Assembly (NCBI RefSeq): GCF_003577475.1
Contig: NZ_QPEP01000006.1
Location: forward strand, 62,001-126,000
DNA from: Salinibius halmophilus
GTDB lineage: Bacteria > Pseudomonadota > Gammaproteobacteria > Pseudomonadales > Natronospirillaceae
Direction: 5' to 3'
DNA length: 64,000 bases
The notes beneath the pieces were generated by a model. The model did not search any database. It was not told the origin of the DNA and saw only the letters and a list, made by a program, of their open reading frames with translations. Position numbers and translations under genes: made by a program. Below are positions 9,126-17,814 of the stretch, one piece after another; positions within the stretch are counted from its first letter, which is position 1, and each line of letters opens with the position of its first letter.

Positions 9126-9140
9126 TGTTATAACGTAACA
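9126..9140 (-). promoter_or_regulatory. Candidate Zur operator upstream of the DUF1826 gene
   Basis: TGTTA-N5-TAACA, the core of the gammaproteobacterial Zur box (TGTTATAATATAACA in E. coli), placed where it would cover the promoter of the minus-strand DUF1826 gene. The match to both half-sites is exact. Assignment to Zur rests on this match plus the gene family it precedes. Confidence 0.65.
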
Positions 9141-9245
9141 ATTATTTGGGCGAGGGAGAAGAATGTCAAGCAGGGCAATGAGTTACTCTAGAGTTCGCTG
9201 TTTAAACAAAGGTCAGCTATACACCCACCACTTTAAGCCGATTTT

Positions 9246-9311
9246 TAAGCGTGTTACTGATGGGTGTCTAACTTACATTAAGCGTGTTACTGATGGGTGT
9301 CTAACTTACAT
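9246..9311. repeat. Two exact tandem copies of a 33-bp unit
   Basis: Bases 9246-9278 and 9279-9311 are identical head-to-tail copies beginning TAAGCGTGTTACTGATGGGT. The second copy runs into the stop codon of the small membrane protein gene at 9311. The unit contains GTTA and TAAC separated by 12 bases, a weak inverted repeat. It could be a recent local duplication or the footprint of a small mobile sequence. Confidence 0.9.
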
Positions 9312-9595
9312 TATTGATTAGACGCTTTGCGGTTAGCATTCTCTAATGTTGCTAACGCACTGCCTACCGTGACCAAAAAAAGCACTGCACCCACGCCAAA
9401 GAGAGTGTTTAATAGCCAGCTTGGCCAGTTGATACCGAATAAGGCTAGGCTCATGCATACCACGGCTGGCACTACTGACGTTGCATTCATTTGTGGAGCG
9501 AATTTGACCAAAAGCTGTCGACAAGGTGGTATTAAGCCAATCATTGCCGACAAAAGAATCAAGCCTGCTGCAAGCAGGCCTAGTTGCGTTTCCAT
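9311..9595 (-). CDS. Small membrane protein, last gene of the GntR/ABC operon
   Basis: 94 residues with three predicted membrane helices. It is not recognised as a known family. The start at 9595 has AGGAG eight bases upstream; a competing ATG at 9602 in another frame lies directly on that ribosome site. It follows a 48-residue membrane peptide and the ABC permease on the same strand, so it is probably an accessory of that transporter. The downstream end abuts a 33-bp tandem duplication. Confidence 0.65.
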   Translation of the reverse strand: METQLGLLAAGLILLSAMIGLIPPCRQLLVKFAPQMNATSVVPAVVCMSLALFGINWPSWLLNTLFGVGAVLFLVTVGSALATLENANRKASNQ

Positions 9596-9606
9596 TCTGC
9601 ATTCTC

Positions 9607-9753
9607 CTAAAAAAGGTTAACTAACAAACTCGCGGCACCACCTAGCCAGAGCCCAGTGGTGAAGAGTGCCACACCGCCAACAAACAGCAGCAATACGGCT
9701 AAGCCTTCATGCTCTTTGGCTATGGTGATTGATAGTCCTTTGTTCTGTTTCAT
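9607..9753 (-). CDS. 48-residue single-span or two-span membrane peptide
   Basis: The frame is open from 9828, but the ATG at 9753 has a strong AGGAG ribosome site seven bases upstream. It gives a peptide with a short charged N-terminus (MKQNKG...) and a hydrophobic C-terminal two-thirds. It lies 10 bases after the ABC permease gene and 11 bases before the next small membrane protein. No family is recognised. Its place in the operon suggests a small accessory of the ABC system. Confidence 0.6.
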   Translation of the reverse strand: MKQNKGLSITIAKEHEGLAVLLLFVGGVALFTTGLWLGGAASLLVNLF

Positions 9754-9763
9754 GGTTATCTCC

Positions 9764-10963
9764 TTACAGTAATTTCTGGCGCCAGCGGCTATGCAGTAGC
9801 ACGGCTGCTGGCACGCTGATGGCGCCAAGAATGGCGAACAACATTGGGTAAGTGGTGTTTAAAACAATAAATCCAAAAAGTAGTACGCCGGAGCCGATAA
9901 ACTTAACGCTTATAAGCCACAGGCGGTTCTCGGTTGGTATGAGCGCCCATGCCAGCATGACACAGCTAAAAATGCTGGTGATCGCAAGGCTTGGCAGTAT
10001 TACCGCAAAGTTTTCTGGTGTTGGCAAAACCAGCCAAGCCACCAGCATGATAAACGGCTGTACTAGTAGCAATCCAATAAAGGTGATGGTTAGTTGTTGG
10101 ATAATCTTTGCGCGAGATATGGGCAACAGCTGCCAAATCTTAGTAATCTGCTCACTGGTATTCGGAAGCACCGAGCAAGCAATCAATATAAACCAACTGC
10201 CAATAAACCAACCATCCGATGGTGCCCACCCTAGCTCGCGCACGGTACTGATCATGGGAAAAGATAAACCAACAAAGAGTGCAACCAGCATTACGCCAGC
10301 GACGGCAGCATGTTTGCCCCAAATAGCATAGCGCAGCAATGGGTTAAGCAAGATAACATTGGTATTGGTGGTTGCTGGCAGCCAGCGCCATTCATAATGG
10401 TCTAGGTCTGTACCTTGATTCACTCGCTGCTGGTGCAACCGACATATTTTTATATGTGAGAGTGCAGTGGCAACAATAATGAGCAGCAACATGGCACTAG
10501 GCCAGCGCCAATAATCTACGACGTTAATTTCTAGTAGCAGTAGCGGTATAAGCGCGTAGATCGGCCATTGTGAGGCGACATTGCTTTTTACCCCGCCCCA
10601 AGCCATGCCTAGGTGTAATAACAGTAGCCAGCCGGTAATGGCAACGGCATCGGCGAAGCTGGTGGTTTGCCAGGTTACGATAAATTTCAGCAAAATAAGC
10701 AAATAGAGCTGGCCAAAACAGGCATTAAAGTATTGCTGAAACAGGCCAGGCACAAACACCAATGTGGCTGATTTACGCAGTTGTATAACTTGATACTGGT
10801 AGGCCCAGAACAGCATGGCAAAGGCATAGAGTTCGGTGTAATAACTGGCAACACCGGCGAACGCCGACAAATAAATGTAGAACAATGCCAAACATAATGT
10901 GAGCCAGCAGTATCGCGAGTTGCTTACCAAGGCCATTTTTGGCAATGCTAAAACGCTAGTCAT
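9764..10963 (-). CDS. ABC-2-type membrane permease of a GntR-controlled operon
   Basis: 399 residues with about ten to twelve predicted membrane helices and no ATPase motifs, so it is the membrane partner of the ATPase encoded just upstream. The start codon overlaps the ATPase stop in an ATGA arrangement, indicating translational coupling. The order GntR regulator, ATPase, permease, small membrane proteins resembles ytr-type operons known in Firmicutes and some proteobacteria, often induced by envelope-active compounds. The substrate is unknown. Confidence 0.8.
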   Translation of the reverse strand: MTSVLALPKMALVSNSRYCWLTLCLALFYIYLSAFAGVASYYTELYAFAMLFWAYQYQVIQLRKSATLVFVPGLFQQYFNACFGQLYLLILLKFIVTWQTTSFADAVAITGWLLLLHLGMAWGGVKSNVASQWPIYALIPLLLLEINVVDYWRWPSAMLLLIIVATALSHIKICRLHQQRVNQGTDLDHYEWRWLPATTNTNVILLNPLLRYAIWGKHAAVAGVMLVALFVGLSFPMISTVRELGWAPSDGWFIGSWFILIACSVLPNTSEQITKIWQLLPISRAKIIQQLTITFIGLLLVQPFIMLVAWLVLPTPENFAVILPSLAITSIFSCVMLAWALIPTENRLWLISVKFIGSGVLLFGFIVLNTTYPMLFAILGAISVPAAVLLHSRWRQKLL

Positions 10964-11826
10964 TTGGTCACCTCAAGCAAAATATCTTCAAGGCTGAGGT
11001 GCGTGACAGTAATTTGGGCATTAAGCGTTTGCGACAGTGCTTCAGTGTTTAGTTCTTTGCCATTGGCGACGATTACTTCGGCGAATTTACCATGGCATTG
11101 TTGGCGAATAATGCCAGCAATCGGCAGGCTTTCTGGAAGTATGTTTTGGCTTGTGATGGTGAGTTTTACAATGCTGGCTTTTAGTTCATCGATGTCGCCG
11201 GCATAGGTAATTTTACCGTGATGCAAGATGGCGACGTGTGAGCAAATGCGCTCGATATCACTAACAATATGGCTTGATAACAATATGGTTTTGTCTGATT
11301 CGGCATTTAAGTCTGCTAGGTCTGCCATTAATTGTCGGCGCGCCGCTGGGTCGAGTGATGCGGCTGGCTCATCTAGTACCAGTACCTCTGGGTCGTGCGC
11401 AACGGCGCAAATAATAGCAAGGCGTTGTTTCTGGCCACCAGAGAGTTTGCCAAGGCGTGCTTTTGGGTCAATCTGCCATTTGGCTAGCAGAGTCTCAACA
11501 GTGCTGGTTTGCCAGTTAGGGTAGTAGCGGCCAATAAACTCAAGGTACCTATTCACCTTCATTGAGGGTAGGGCATCGAAGCTTTGCGCCACAAAGCCAA
11601 TACGCTGCTTGTGCTCGTTTGGCATATCCCAGGCTGGTTTGCCAAAAGCATTGGCAGTGCCTGTATCAGGTTTTTGCAAGCCAAGCAGCGAATGAATAAG
11701 TGTGGTTTTACCGGCGCCGTTTACCCCTAGTAGCCCTAATATCTGCCCAGGCTCAAGGGTTAAATCAACGCCCTGTAGAACTGCCTTGTTGTTGAAGGTT
11801 TTGCTTAGTCCTTTGGCTTCTAACAT
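10960..11826 (-). CDS. ABC transporter ATP-binding protein
   Basis: 288 residues. Walker A G-V-N-G-A-G-K-T lies near residue 36, the Q-loop at V-A-Q-S, the signature L-S-G-G-Q-K-Q-R near 130 and Walker B V-L-V-L-D-E-P near 150. A degenerate C-terminal domain typical of drug or bacteriocin exporters follows. It energises the permease encoded by the overlapping downstream gene. It also overlaps the upstream GntR gene by seven bases and has an AAGGAG ribosome site, so all three are co-translated. Confidence 0.93.
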   Translation of the reverse strand: MLEAKGLSKTFNNKAVLQGVDLTLEPGQILGLLGVNGAGKTTLIHSLLGLQKPDTGTANAFGKPAWDMPNEHKQRIGFVAQSFDALPSMKVNRYLEFIGRYYPNWQTSTVETLLAKWQIDPKARLGKLSGGQKQRLAIICAVAHDPEVLVLDEPAASLDPAARRQLMADLADLNAESDKTILLSSHIVSDIERICSHVAILHHGKITYAGDIDELKASIVKLTITSQNILPESLPIAGIIRQQCHGKFAEVIVANGKELNTEALSQTLNAQITVTHLSLEDILLEVTK

Positions 11827-12218
11827 TCTTTTACTCCTTGTTGACTCAGGGCGTCTTCAATGGCCTTTAGTAGGCTAGGGGCGTCTACGCCTAGTTGTTT
11901 GGCGTTGGCGAGTAGTTGGTCAATGCTGGGTTGTAGCTGCGCCATACGCTCGCTTGGCGTTAGGGCTTGGCGCCGGGCAACTTTCATCCCTTTGCCACGC
12001 TGGCGCTCTAGCCATCCTTGTTGCTCAAGCTGGCCATAGGCTTTCGAGATGGTCATTGGATTTACGGCAAAATGAGCGGCTAATTTACGTACCGAAGGCA
12101 TGTCATCGCCTTGTTGTAGTTGCTCTGTGCCAATAAGCCTGCTGATTTGCTCAACTAGCTGTTGGTAGATGGGCGTGCTAGCCCCTACATCAACATGCAG
12201 TAGCAGTTCCAATTGCAT
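11820..12218 (-). CDS. GntR family (YtrA-type) transcriptional regulator
   Basis: About 132 residues. An N-terminal winged helix contains the typical P-I-Y-Q-Q-L-V-E-Q-I start, the P-S-V-R-K-L-A recognition region and N-P-M-T-I-S-K-A-Y-x-x-L. A short helical tail replaces the large effector domain, which is the layout of the YtrA subfamily. Those proteins usually repress their own operon of ABC transporter genes. The frame extends to 12263, but the ATG at 12218 begins right before the conserved domain. The extension would run through the palindromic operator region. Confidence 0.88.
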   Translation of the reverse strand: MQLELLLHVDVGASTPIYQQLVEQISRLIGTEQLQQGDDMPSVRKLAAHFAVNPMTISKAYGQLEQQGWLERQRGKGMKVARRQALTPSERMAQLQPSIDQLLANAKQLGVDAPSLLKAIEDALSQQGVKEC

Positions 12219-12242
12219 GGCGAAACCTAGAATTTTGTTGTC

Positions 12243-12254
12243 TGTATTAATACA
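12243..12254. promoter_or_regulatory. Perfect 12-bp palindrome, candidate operator of the GntR regulator
   Basis: TGTATTAATACA, a perfect palindrome in the 70-bp gap between the divergent GntR gene and the membrane protein gene at 12289. It is followed by a third half-site, AATACAC, at 12258-12264. YtrA-type regulators bind AT-rich palindromes in their own promoter. The position would allow control of both directions. Confidence 0.55.
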
Positions 12255-12288
12255 ATAATACACCTATACAGCTTTGCAAAGGACTTTT

Positions 12289-13080
12289 ATGAAACCAGTT
12301 AAAAGGCTAGGTGATATCTGGCTTCGCCCAGGTGTAGAGGGGTGGGCCAAAGCATTAATCGTCTCAATGCTGATTACTCCCGTTTTTTCGGTGTACTTTT
12401 ATTGGCAGGAAGCTCAGCAGGTTTTATTGGCGCTAAACGGTTGGCAGCAGGGCCTTGTGAACTTTTTGATCATTTGGCCTTGGTCGGTTTTTTTCGGAAT
12501 GCTTGTCTTCGGAATTTATCAACGGTTTCAGTTGCGGTTTTTTGGCCAGTTGTTGGTAGCGGTCGGTGTTGGCTCGTCCGTAGGGTTTACGGTTGGCGTA
12601 GTTGAAGGGTTTACCAATAAGCCAATGATGCCAGGCATTGGGTTTCCCCTCGTATTGTCGGTCTTGGCATTTAGTCATGCATTGAAGCCAGCAAAAGCCG
12701 TAACCCAGCAGCCTGTTTGGTTTTTGGCAGCCATGGCGATATGGCCACGGGTACTGGGATTAAGTTTGTTGTGGCACATCGGCTTGGCCATTTTCCTAGC
12801 GGCAACGCTCGATGCTGTTATTCACTGGCCGCTTTCAATGCTAGTCGCTTGGCCTTGGTCTATTGTCATTGCAATTTTGAGCTTTCGGGCGACTGTGGCA
12901 TTAAATGACCGCTGGTTTGTGCTTCCGATTTCACTGTTTCTGTTTGCTACTTCTCTGGCAGCTGTGTTTATCGACAGCTTGGTAGGCTTTGCGGATGTGC
13001 TCCTAATTATGCTACTCGCAGGTATATGGGTGAAAGCTACCCTCGAACAAGCTTGGCGCAAAGCTAAGGCGGCAACATGA
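12289..13080 (+). CDS. Polytopic membrane protein of unknown function
   Basis: 263 residues with about seven or eight predicted membrane helices and no recognised motif. The frame extends to a TTG at 12274, but the ATG at 12289 has AAGGA six bases upstream. It is transcribed divergently from the GntR/ABC operon across the shared palindrome. Its stop overlaps the start of the next membrane protein gene (ATGA), so the two are probably translated together and may belong to the same response. Confidence 0.7.
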   Translation: MKPVKRLGDIWLRPGVEGWAKALIVSMLITPVFSVYFYWQEAQQVLLALNGWQQGLVNFLIIWPWSVFFGMLVFGIYQRFQLRFFGQLLVAVGVGSSVGFTVGVVEGFTNKPMMPGIGFPLVLSVLAFSHALKPAKAVTQQPVWFLAAMAIWPRVLGLSLLWHIGLAIFLAATLDAVIHWPLSMLVAWPWSIVIAILSFRATVALNDRWFVLPISLFLFATSLAAVFIDSLVGFADVLLIMLLAGIWVKATLEQAWRKAKAAT

Positions 13081-13481
13081 CGCTGTATAAGTGTGTTTTG
13101 CTTTTTAAACTCGCACTTATTACGTGCGCTGCTTTTTACGCTGTTATTTACGCTTCTAGCTGGTTGTGGGGCGGTGGCAGCGAGTTTATGCCCATCCCAA
13201 GTTTACCTCTTGCCATGGTTAACTGGGTTGTACCCAGCTTAATTGCCGTGGGGTGGTTCTGGTTCGTGGTCCGCAAGCCATGGTATAAACGCCACAAGCT
13301 TAAGATTGGCTTGTTAGCTTATGTGGTTATTTGTGCATTAGGGCTTTGGATTATTGCGTCGGGGCTTTATTTACAGGGCTGGGCAATTTTCCCGGTATTA
13401 GTGTTTATAACAAGCATGTTGCTTCGTAATTCTTTGTACCTATTTCGGTTCTCGCAACACAAAAAAGCACGGCGGCGCTAA
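13077..13481 (+). CDS. Small membrane protein coupled to the preceding gene
   Basis: 134 residues with four predicted membrane helices and a basic C-terminus (HKKARRR). No family is recognised. Its ATG overlaps the TGA of the upstream membrane protein gene, so translational coupling is likely. Its end overlaps the convergent cytochrome gene by four bases. Confidence 0.65.
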   Translation: MTLYKCVLLFKLALITCAAFYAVIYASSWLWGGGSEFMPIPSLPLAMVNWVVPSLIAVGWFWFVVRKPWYKRHKLKIGLLAYVVICALGLWIIASGLYLQGWAIFPVLVFITSMLLRNSLYLFRFSQHKKARRR

Positions 13482-13747
13482 TACTCTAGGTTGGCTAAGT
13501 ATGCCAATAACTGCTCAAACTCTTCTGGGGTAAGCGGTACTGCAGGCATCTGGCCACCGCCGCTAATCATAAACGCAAGCTCTCCCTCACTAATGCCTCG
13601 CAAATCAGCAAAAGTCACCACTTCTGGGTTTTTGCCATGACAGCTCGCGCAGTGTTCGCTATAAACATGCTGCCCCGCTTCAGCGCTGTTTGCACACATC
13701 GGCAAAGCGAGCACGAGAAGCAGCCATATTTGCAAACCTTGTTTCAT
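13478..13747 (-). CDS. Small secreted c-type cytochrome
   Basis: 89 residues. A signal peptide ending near A-N-S-A-E-A is followed by one haem-binding motif C-A-S-C-H and a likely axial methionine in the Q-M-P-A stretch. This is a minimal class I cytochrome c (cytochrome c-551/c5-like fold), expected to carry electrons in the periplasm. No oxidase or reductase partner lies nearby. The start has a GGTGAT element upstream. Confidence 0.88.
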   Translation of the reverse strand: MKQGLQIWLLLVLALPMCANSAEAGQHVYSEHCASCHGKNPEVVTFADLRGISEGELAFMISGGGQMPAVPLTPEEFEQLLAYLANLEY

Positions 13748-13808
13748 ACATCACCAAACCCTTCACATTACACGGATAGGCTAGCGAATGAACTTTGCCA
13801 GCAAATGA

Positions 13809-13833
13809 CAAAGCTGCCACGTGGGCAGCTTTG
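13809..13833 (-). terminator. Stem-loop after the large repeat protein gene
   Basis: A 10-bp perfect stem (CAAAGCTGCC with GGCAGCTTTG) and a five-base loop, seven bases past the minus-strand stop at 13841. The tail on the minus strand is TCATTTGC, a poor U-run, so termination may be weak or the hairpin may protect the 3' end. Confidence 0.6.
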
Positions 13834-13840
13834 CTTTTAG

Positions 13841-16800
13841 TTAGTGCAGGTTCTTACGGCGGCGTGTGGCAAACAGCAGAGGCAGTAGTAGCCATAATCC
13901 ATAGCCCAACGCACCGGCTTTTTCGTTTTTGATCACGGTGCCTTGGCCAGTGCGGCTGTTGTCGCTTCCAGGATTGCCCGGTGTGCTTGGGTCTTCGATG
14001 TGGCTAAAGCTTATGAACTCTATATTGCGCAGTTGCGCCATATCTTGCCCTTCAGAGAGTGAGCCATCTTTTTGATAAATAAAGGATATCTCGTGGAAAC
14101 CTGTCTCTATTCGCACTTGATGCGAGAGCCAATACGTATTGCCGTCGCATACGGCTACTCGATCAAAGTCGACCCAAACTTCCAGGTAGTCGGCGCCGGT
14201 TTCGGCATCAACTCGACAGTCAAAGGTCAACACGCCGTCGGCGAAGTAGTCAAGCTGCGTAAATAAGCTGATCTCGTTATCTTGAATGTCTGCCGATTGG
14301 AATACGGTGCCACCATCGTAGCCAGCAACAAACCATGGGTATTCGTTGCTGTGGCTCCATAAGTCATCAGCCGATGGCTGCCAATAGTGAATCAGATCAA
14401 GTTGGCGATTGGGGACAAATGGGTCGGTGCCAAAAATTAGCAATTCGTCCTTGTTACTCACGCCATCGCCATCACTATCTATGTTGGCATCATTTGGGTT
14501 ATAGGGGTCGAGGCCGTATGACTCTTCTGCCCAGTTTTCTATGCCGTCGCCATCAATATCCATATCGCATACGTCACCATAACCGTCGCCATCCATATCT
14601 GCTTGGGTTGGGTTGGCGATATCAGAGCAGTTATCAAACTCATCTGCGATGCCGTCGCTGTCATAATCGGGTAGGCGCAGCTCAATACGCCGAATTTGAA
14701 TAACGGTGTCTTCTGCTGCTTGCGCGGTGTTGTAGATCAGCAAATGATTCAGCCCATCGTTGACATTGAGTTTGAGTTCCTGCCATTGATTGTTGTTGCT
14801 CACTTGATTAACGGTAATGCTGTCGTTTTGGCGAATATGAAGCTGATACAGTGATGCAGGTGCCTTGGTGTCGAAGACAATCATGCCTGCCTTGAGCCAG
14901 GTGTATACATGCAGCCTAACAGTGCTACCCGCCGCCACCGGTACTTGCAGCGCACCATCGCTCACCGTCAGCAACTCGCCTCGTGAGGTGAAAATCCAAA
15001 CTGGCACGTTGTCGTTTGCAAAATCGGCTAACACTCCGCTACTTTTTTCTGGAAACGATTGGGCATTGGTAGGGTCAAAACCTAAACGTACCTCCACTAC
15101 ATTAGGCACGCTATCTTGGTCAAAATCCAAGTTGGCATCGCTGGCATTGAACGGATCAAAACCGAATAAGGTTTCTTCGTCATTGGTCATGCGGTCATTG
15201 TCAGCATCTGGGTCACAGGCATCGCCGATTTCATCGCTGTCGTAATCAAGCTGATCAGGGTTGGCGACCGCTCGGCAGTTGTCGACGTCATCTTTGATGT
15301 TGTCGCCATCTTGATCGATGCGCACATCAAGTAGGGGCTCGCTGCTGTGGCGAATGAGATCCAAATAAACGGGCGCTTCCGACGACGTTAGCTGAATTTT
15401 ATGAACGCCTGCTTGTGGTATTTCAACCTGCCAATAGTTCCAGCCTTGCTGGTCGTAGGAGGTCTCAGACGCGATAAAGGTGCCGTTTCGACGAACGCCT
15501 AAAGGAAAACCAGGGCTGTAGGTGTAAAAACTGATATAGCCCTGAGCAAAATAACCATGCAGGGTAAAACTATGAACTTCACCCTTGCTCATCAGTGACT
15601 GCTCACCACTCACCGCTGCTTGCTTGCTCAGTTGCGTGTTGACGCCAATGGCCGGATTGTAGGTCGGCTCGGCTTCAAAATCGATGCTGAAATCAGACTT
15701 TAATGCTGGTGTGTCGTTGGCATCGGCGGGATTGCTGTGGTGGATAAACTCCAACAGGTTATTAAAGCCATCGCTATCGAGGTCGGTGAGGAAGTCACTG
15801 GTCTTTTGTGGGTCGAGGCCATTGTTGGTTTCATAATCATTTGGCATGCCATCGCCGTCGATATCCGGATCACAGGCATCCCCTATTTCATCAAAGTCGA
15901 TATCGCGCTGATTCGCATTGGCTTGCGCAATACAGTTATCGACCAGATCAGGCACCCCATCGTTGTCTTGATCACTCAATAAATCAACGTATTGGTGGTT
16001 AATGCCCTGATCATCTAGGTAGGTAACCAGTATGCCTTGGCGGAAGGTCTGCAAGCTAATTGGCTGACTAGGCAGAATAATGCTTTTGGTCACGTAAAAA
16101 TCAGGCGCTCGTCGATATACCATCTGATTCTCGCGAACGGTGACCAAGTCGTTGCCTTGCCAGGCGCCCAGATCAAAGCCTGAACCAAATGCTTTGCTTG
16201 CTTCGCCGCTGGCGGCGTCGAGCACGTAGCCGGAGTTGATCAACAGCTGGCTGCCACTTGGTGAGGCTTGAATAAGGCTGGCAAACTCGTAGTCGGCATT
16301 AGGGCTAGTGCTAGGCGTGTGAGACAACTTGCCATCCAGCACGGTACCGTTTTGCACGATATTCTGTTGCTCGGTTTTAGTAAACGGTAGCCAATAAACT
16401 CTGTCATTGGTTGTTGTTAGGTTGCTAAAGATCGATTTATTGCTTAGGTAGTAGGTTTCACCTATTGGGTTAAACACGTAAAAATGGTTTTTCGTAGCTG
16501 CCACCAAATCGTCGCCAACTAGGGCTAGCGAATGCACTGGCGTGCGGCCAAAGTTGCCATCAATTGGCGTTGGAATCGACGCCGATGGGTCAACAGGCAT
16601 TTGCATTGGCTTTTGGCTGTAGCGCTCGTACTGCAGGCTAGCAAGATCCAGCGTGCCGATATGCCCATCATACTGCGCGAAAAACAGTCGATTATTGGGC
16701 GCATCTATGGTCATTGCAGAGGCGCGCGCCGGCAAGGTTAACCAGTTTGTCACCGCATAAGACGTCGCATCTTGTATGAGTAGGCGGTTAGCAGTGCGGT

Positions 16801-17752
16801 CATAGATAAAAATTTGATTGAGAGTTTCAGACAGCGCAAACAGGTCTGCTTTGGTATGAGTTAACGCATCTTGTTTGCTCAGCTTAACTTCGCTAGCTAG
16901 CCGCTCAAAGCGACCACCCGGGTAAACAAGAATTAGATCACCATCATCGGCAAAGGCTGCGATGACTTCTGAATAATCACCTTCGCGTACAGCTTCAGGG
17001 CTAAAGTAAGGGCTTACCCACTCAATACGGTCGTTGAATACTAGGGCGCTGCCTTGTGTAAATTGCACCGCGAACTGCCAACGGTTCAGCACGGCGGGGT
17101 AATACGAAGTGTGGTTAGACGCCGCATCGATGATAGAGCCTGAACTGCTAATAATCGATCCATTATGAGGCGCAAGCACCAGCTTATCGGCATAGGCACT
17201 TAACTTCGTTGCACTCACTTCTGCCGTACCAAGGTTGGTTGCTATGGTATAGAGGCTGCCATGATATGAGATAAACAACTTATCTTGCGCTGCCACCACA
17301 TCGATGAGCGAAGGCAGCAATACGTCCGTTACCCGAAAACTTTTAACGGCTTGCTCTGGGTTGTTGGCATACTCAAAGATGGTTGGTTTGCCGCCACTTG
17401 AGGTTACCAACCAAGCGTGCTCAGCGGTTGCAGTGATACCAAGCACTTGCACGCCTAGCCATTGTGGACTGGTGAAATTGGCCAGCACGGTTGGTTGCCA
17501 GGTTGCACGGTTATAAGCAATTAGTGCGGTACTCGACACCACAAACACTTGGTTTTGTGTTGCTGCCACCTGGCGAATATTGGGTACATCTATTCTGTCA
17601 AGCTGGTTATCGGCTTTGTTGTAATGCAACAACTGCTGATTTTTGTCATCCGCTATAAAAGTATTGGTATCGGTTTCAAAAAAGCCAGCGGCTTTAAGCG
17701 AAATACTCAACACTAAACCTAGTAAGGCAAACAATGGCATCCTTATGCTCAT
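13841..17752 (-). CDS. Secreted protein with beta-propeller-like N-half and thrombospondin type 3 repeats
   Basis: 1303 residues. A signal peptide (about 1-22) precedes about 560 residues of repeated short strands resembling a beta-propeller. Three blocks of thrombospondin type 3 calcium-binding repeats then follow, near residues 590-680, 810-900 and 1025-1110, each with D-x-D-x-D-G-x-x-D and D-N-C/D-A-C-D motifs. Between the blocks are beta-rich segments. The C-terminus (A-L-G-Y-G-L-W-L-L-L-P-L-L-F-A then RRRK) is a hydrophobic span plus basic tail. This resembles GlyGly-CTERM-like sorting signals that hold a protein at the membrane until it is processed. It is probably a calcium-stabilised cell-surface or secreted protein. 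The ligand is unknown. The start at 17752 has an AAGGA site. Confidence 0.85.
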   Translation of the reverse strand: MSIRMPLFALLGLVLSISLKAAGFFETDTNTFIADDKNQQLLHYNKADNQLDRIDVPNIRQVAATQNQVFVVSSTALIAYNRATWQPTVLANFTSPQWLGVQVLGITATAEHAWLVTSSGGKPTIFEYANNPEQAVKSFRVTDVLLPSLIDVVAAQDKLFISYHGSLYTIATNLGTAEVSATKLSAYADKLVLAPHNGSIISSSGSIIDAASNHTSYYPAVLNRWQFAVQFTQGSALVFNDRIEWVSPYFSPEAVREGDYSEVIAAFADDGDLILVYPGGRFERLASEVKLSKQDALTHTKADLFALSETLNQIFIYDRTANRLLIQDATSYAVTNWLTLPARASAMTIDAPNNRLFFAQYDGHIGTLDLASLQYERYSQKPMQMPVDPSASIPTPIDGNFGRTPVHSLALVGDDLVAATKNHFYVFNPIGETYYLSNKSIFSNLTTTNDRVYWLPFTKTEQQNIVQNGTVLDGKLSHTPSTSPNADYEFASLIQASPSGSQLLINSGYVLDAASGEASKAFGSGFDLGAWQGNDLVTVRENQMVYRRAPDFYVTKSIILPSQPISLQTFRQGILVTYLDDQGINHQYVDLLSDQDNDGVPDLVDNCIAQANANQRDIDFDEIGDACDPDIDGDGMPNDYETNNGLDPQKTSDFLTDLDSDGFNNLLEFIHHSNPADANDTPALKSDFSIDFEAEPTYNPAIGVNTQLSKQAAVSGEQSLMSKGEVHSFTLHGYFAQGYISFYTYSPGFPLGVRRNGTFIASETSYDQQGWNYWQVEIPQAGVHKIQLTSSEAPVYLDLIRHSSEPLLDVRIDQDGDNIKDDVDNCRAVANPDQLDYDSDEIGDACDPDADNDRMTNDEETLFGFDPFNASDANLDFDQDSVPNVVEVRLGFDPTNAQSFPEKSSGVLADFANDNVPVWIFTSRGELLTVSDGALQVPVAAGSTVRLHVYTWLKAGMIVFDTKAPASLYQLHIRQNDSITVNQVSNNNQWQELKLNVNDGLNHLLIYNTAQAAEDTVIQIRRIELRLPDYDSDGIADEFDNCSDIANPTQADMDGDGYGDVCDMDIDGDGIENWAEESYGLDPYNPNDANIDSDGDGVSNKDELLIFGTDPFVPNRQLDLIHYWQPSADDLWSHSNEYPWFVAGYDGGTVFQSADIQDNEISLFTQLDYFADGVLTFDCRVDAETGADYLEVWVDFDRVAVCDGNTYWLSHQVRIETGFHEISFIYQKDGSLSEGQDMAQLRNIEFISFSHIEDPSTPGNPGSDNSRTGQGTVIKNEKAGALGYGLWLLLPLLFATRRRKNLH

Positions 17753-17814
17753 GACCCATCCTTTAAAATGATAAACACTGAAGTCTACCTATATGCGTTA
17801 TACTTTTTCGTGAC

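Noticed and set aside
9333-9602. Alternative small gene starting at 9602 on the minus strand
   Set aside because: Its ATG lies on the ribosome site of the 94-residue membrane protein in another frame, and its sequence has no membrane or soluble fold pattern.
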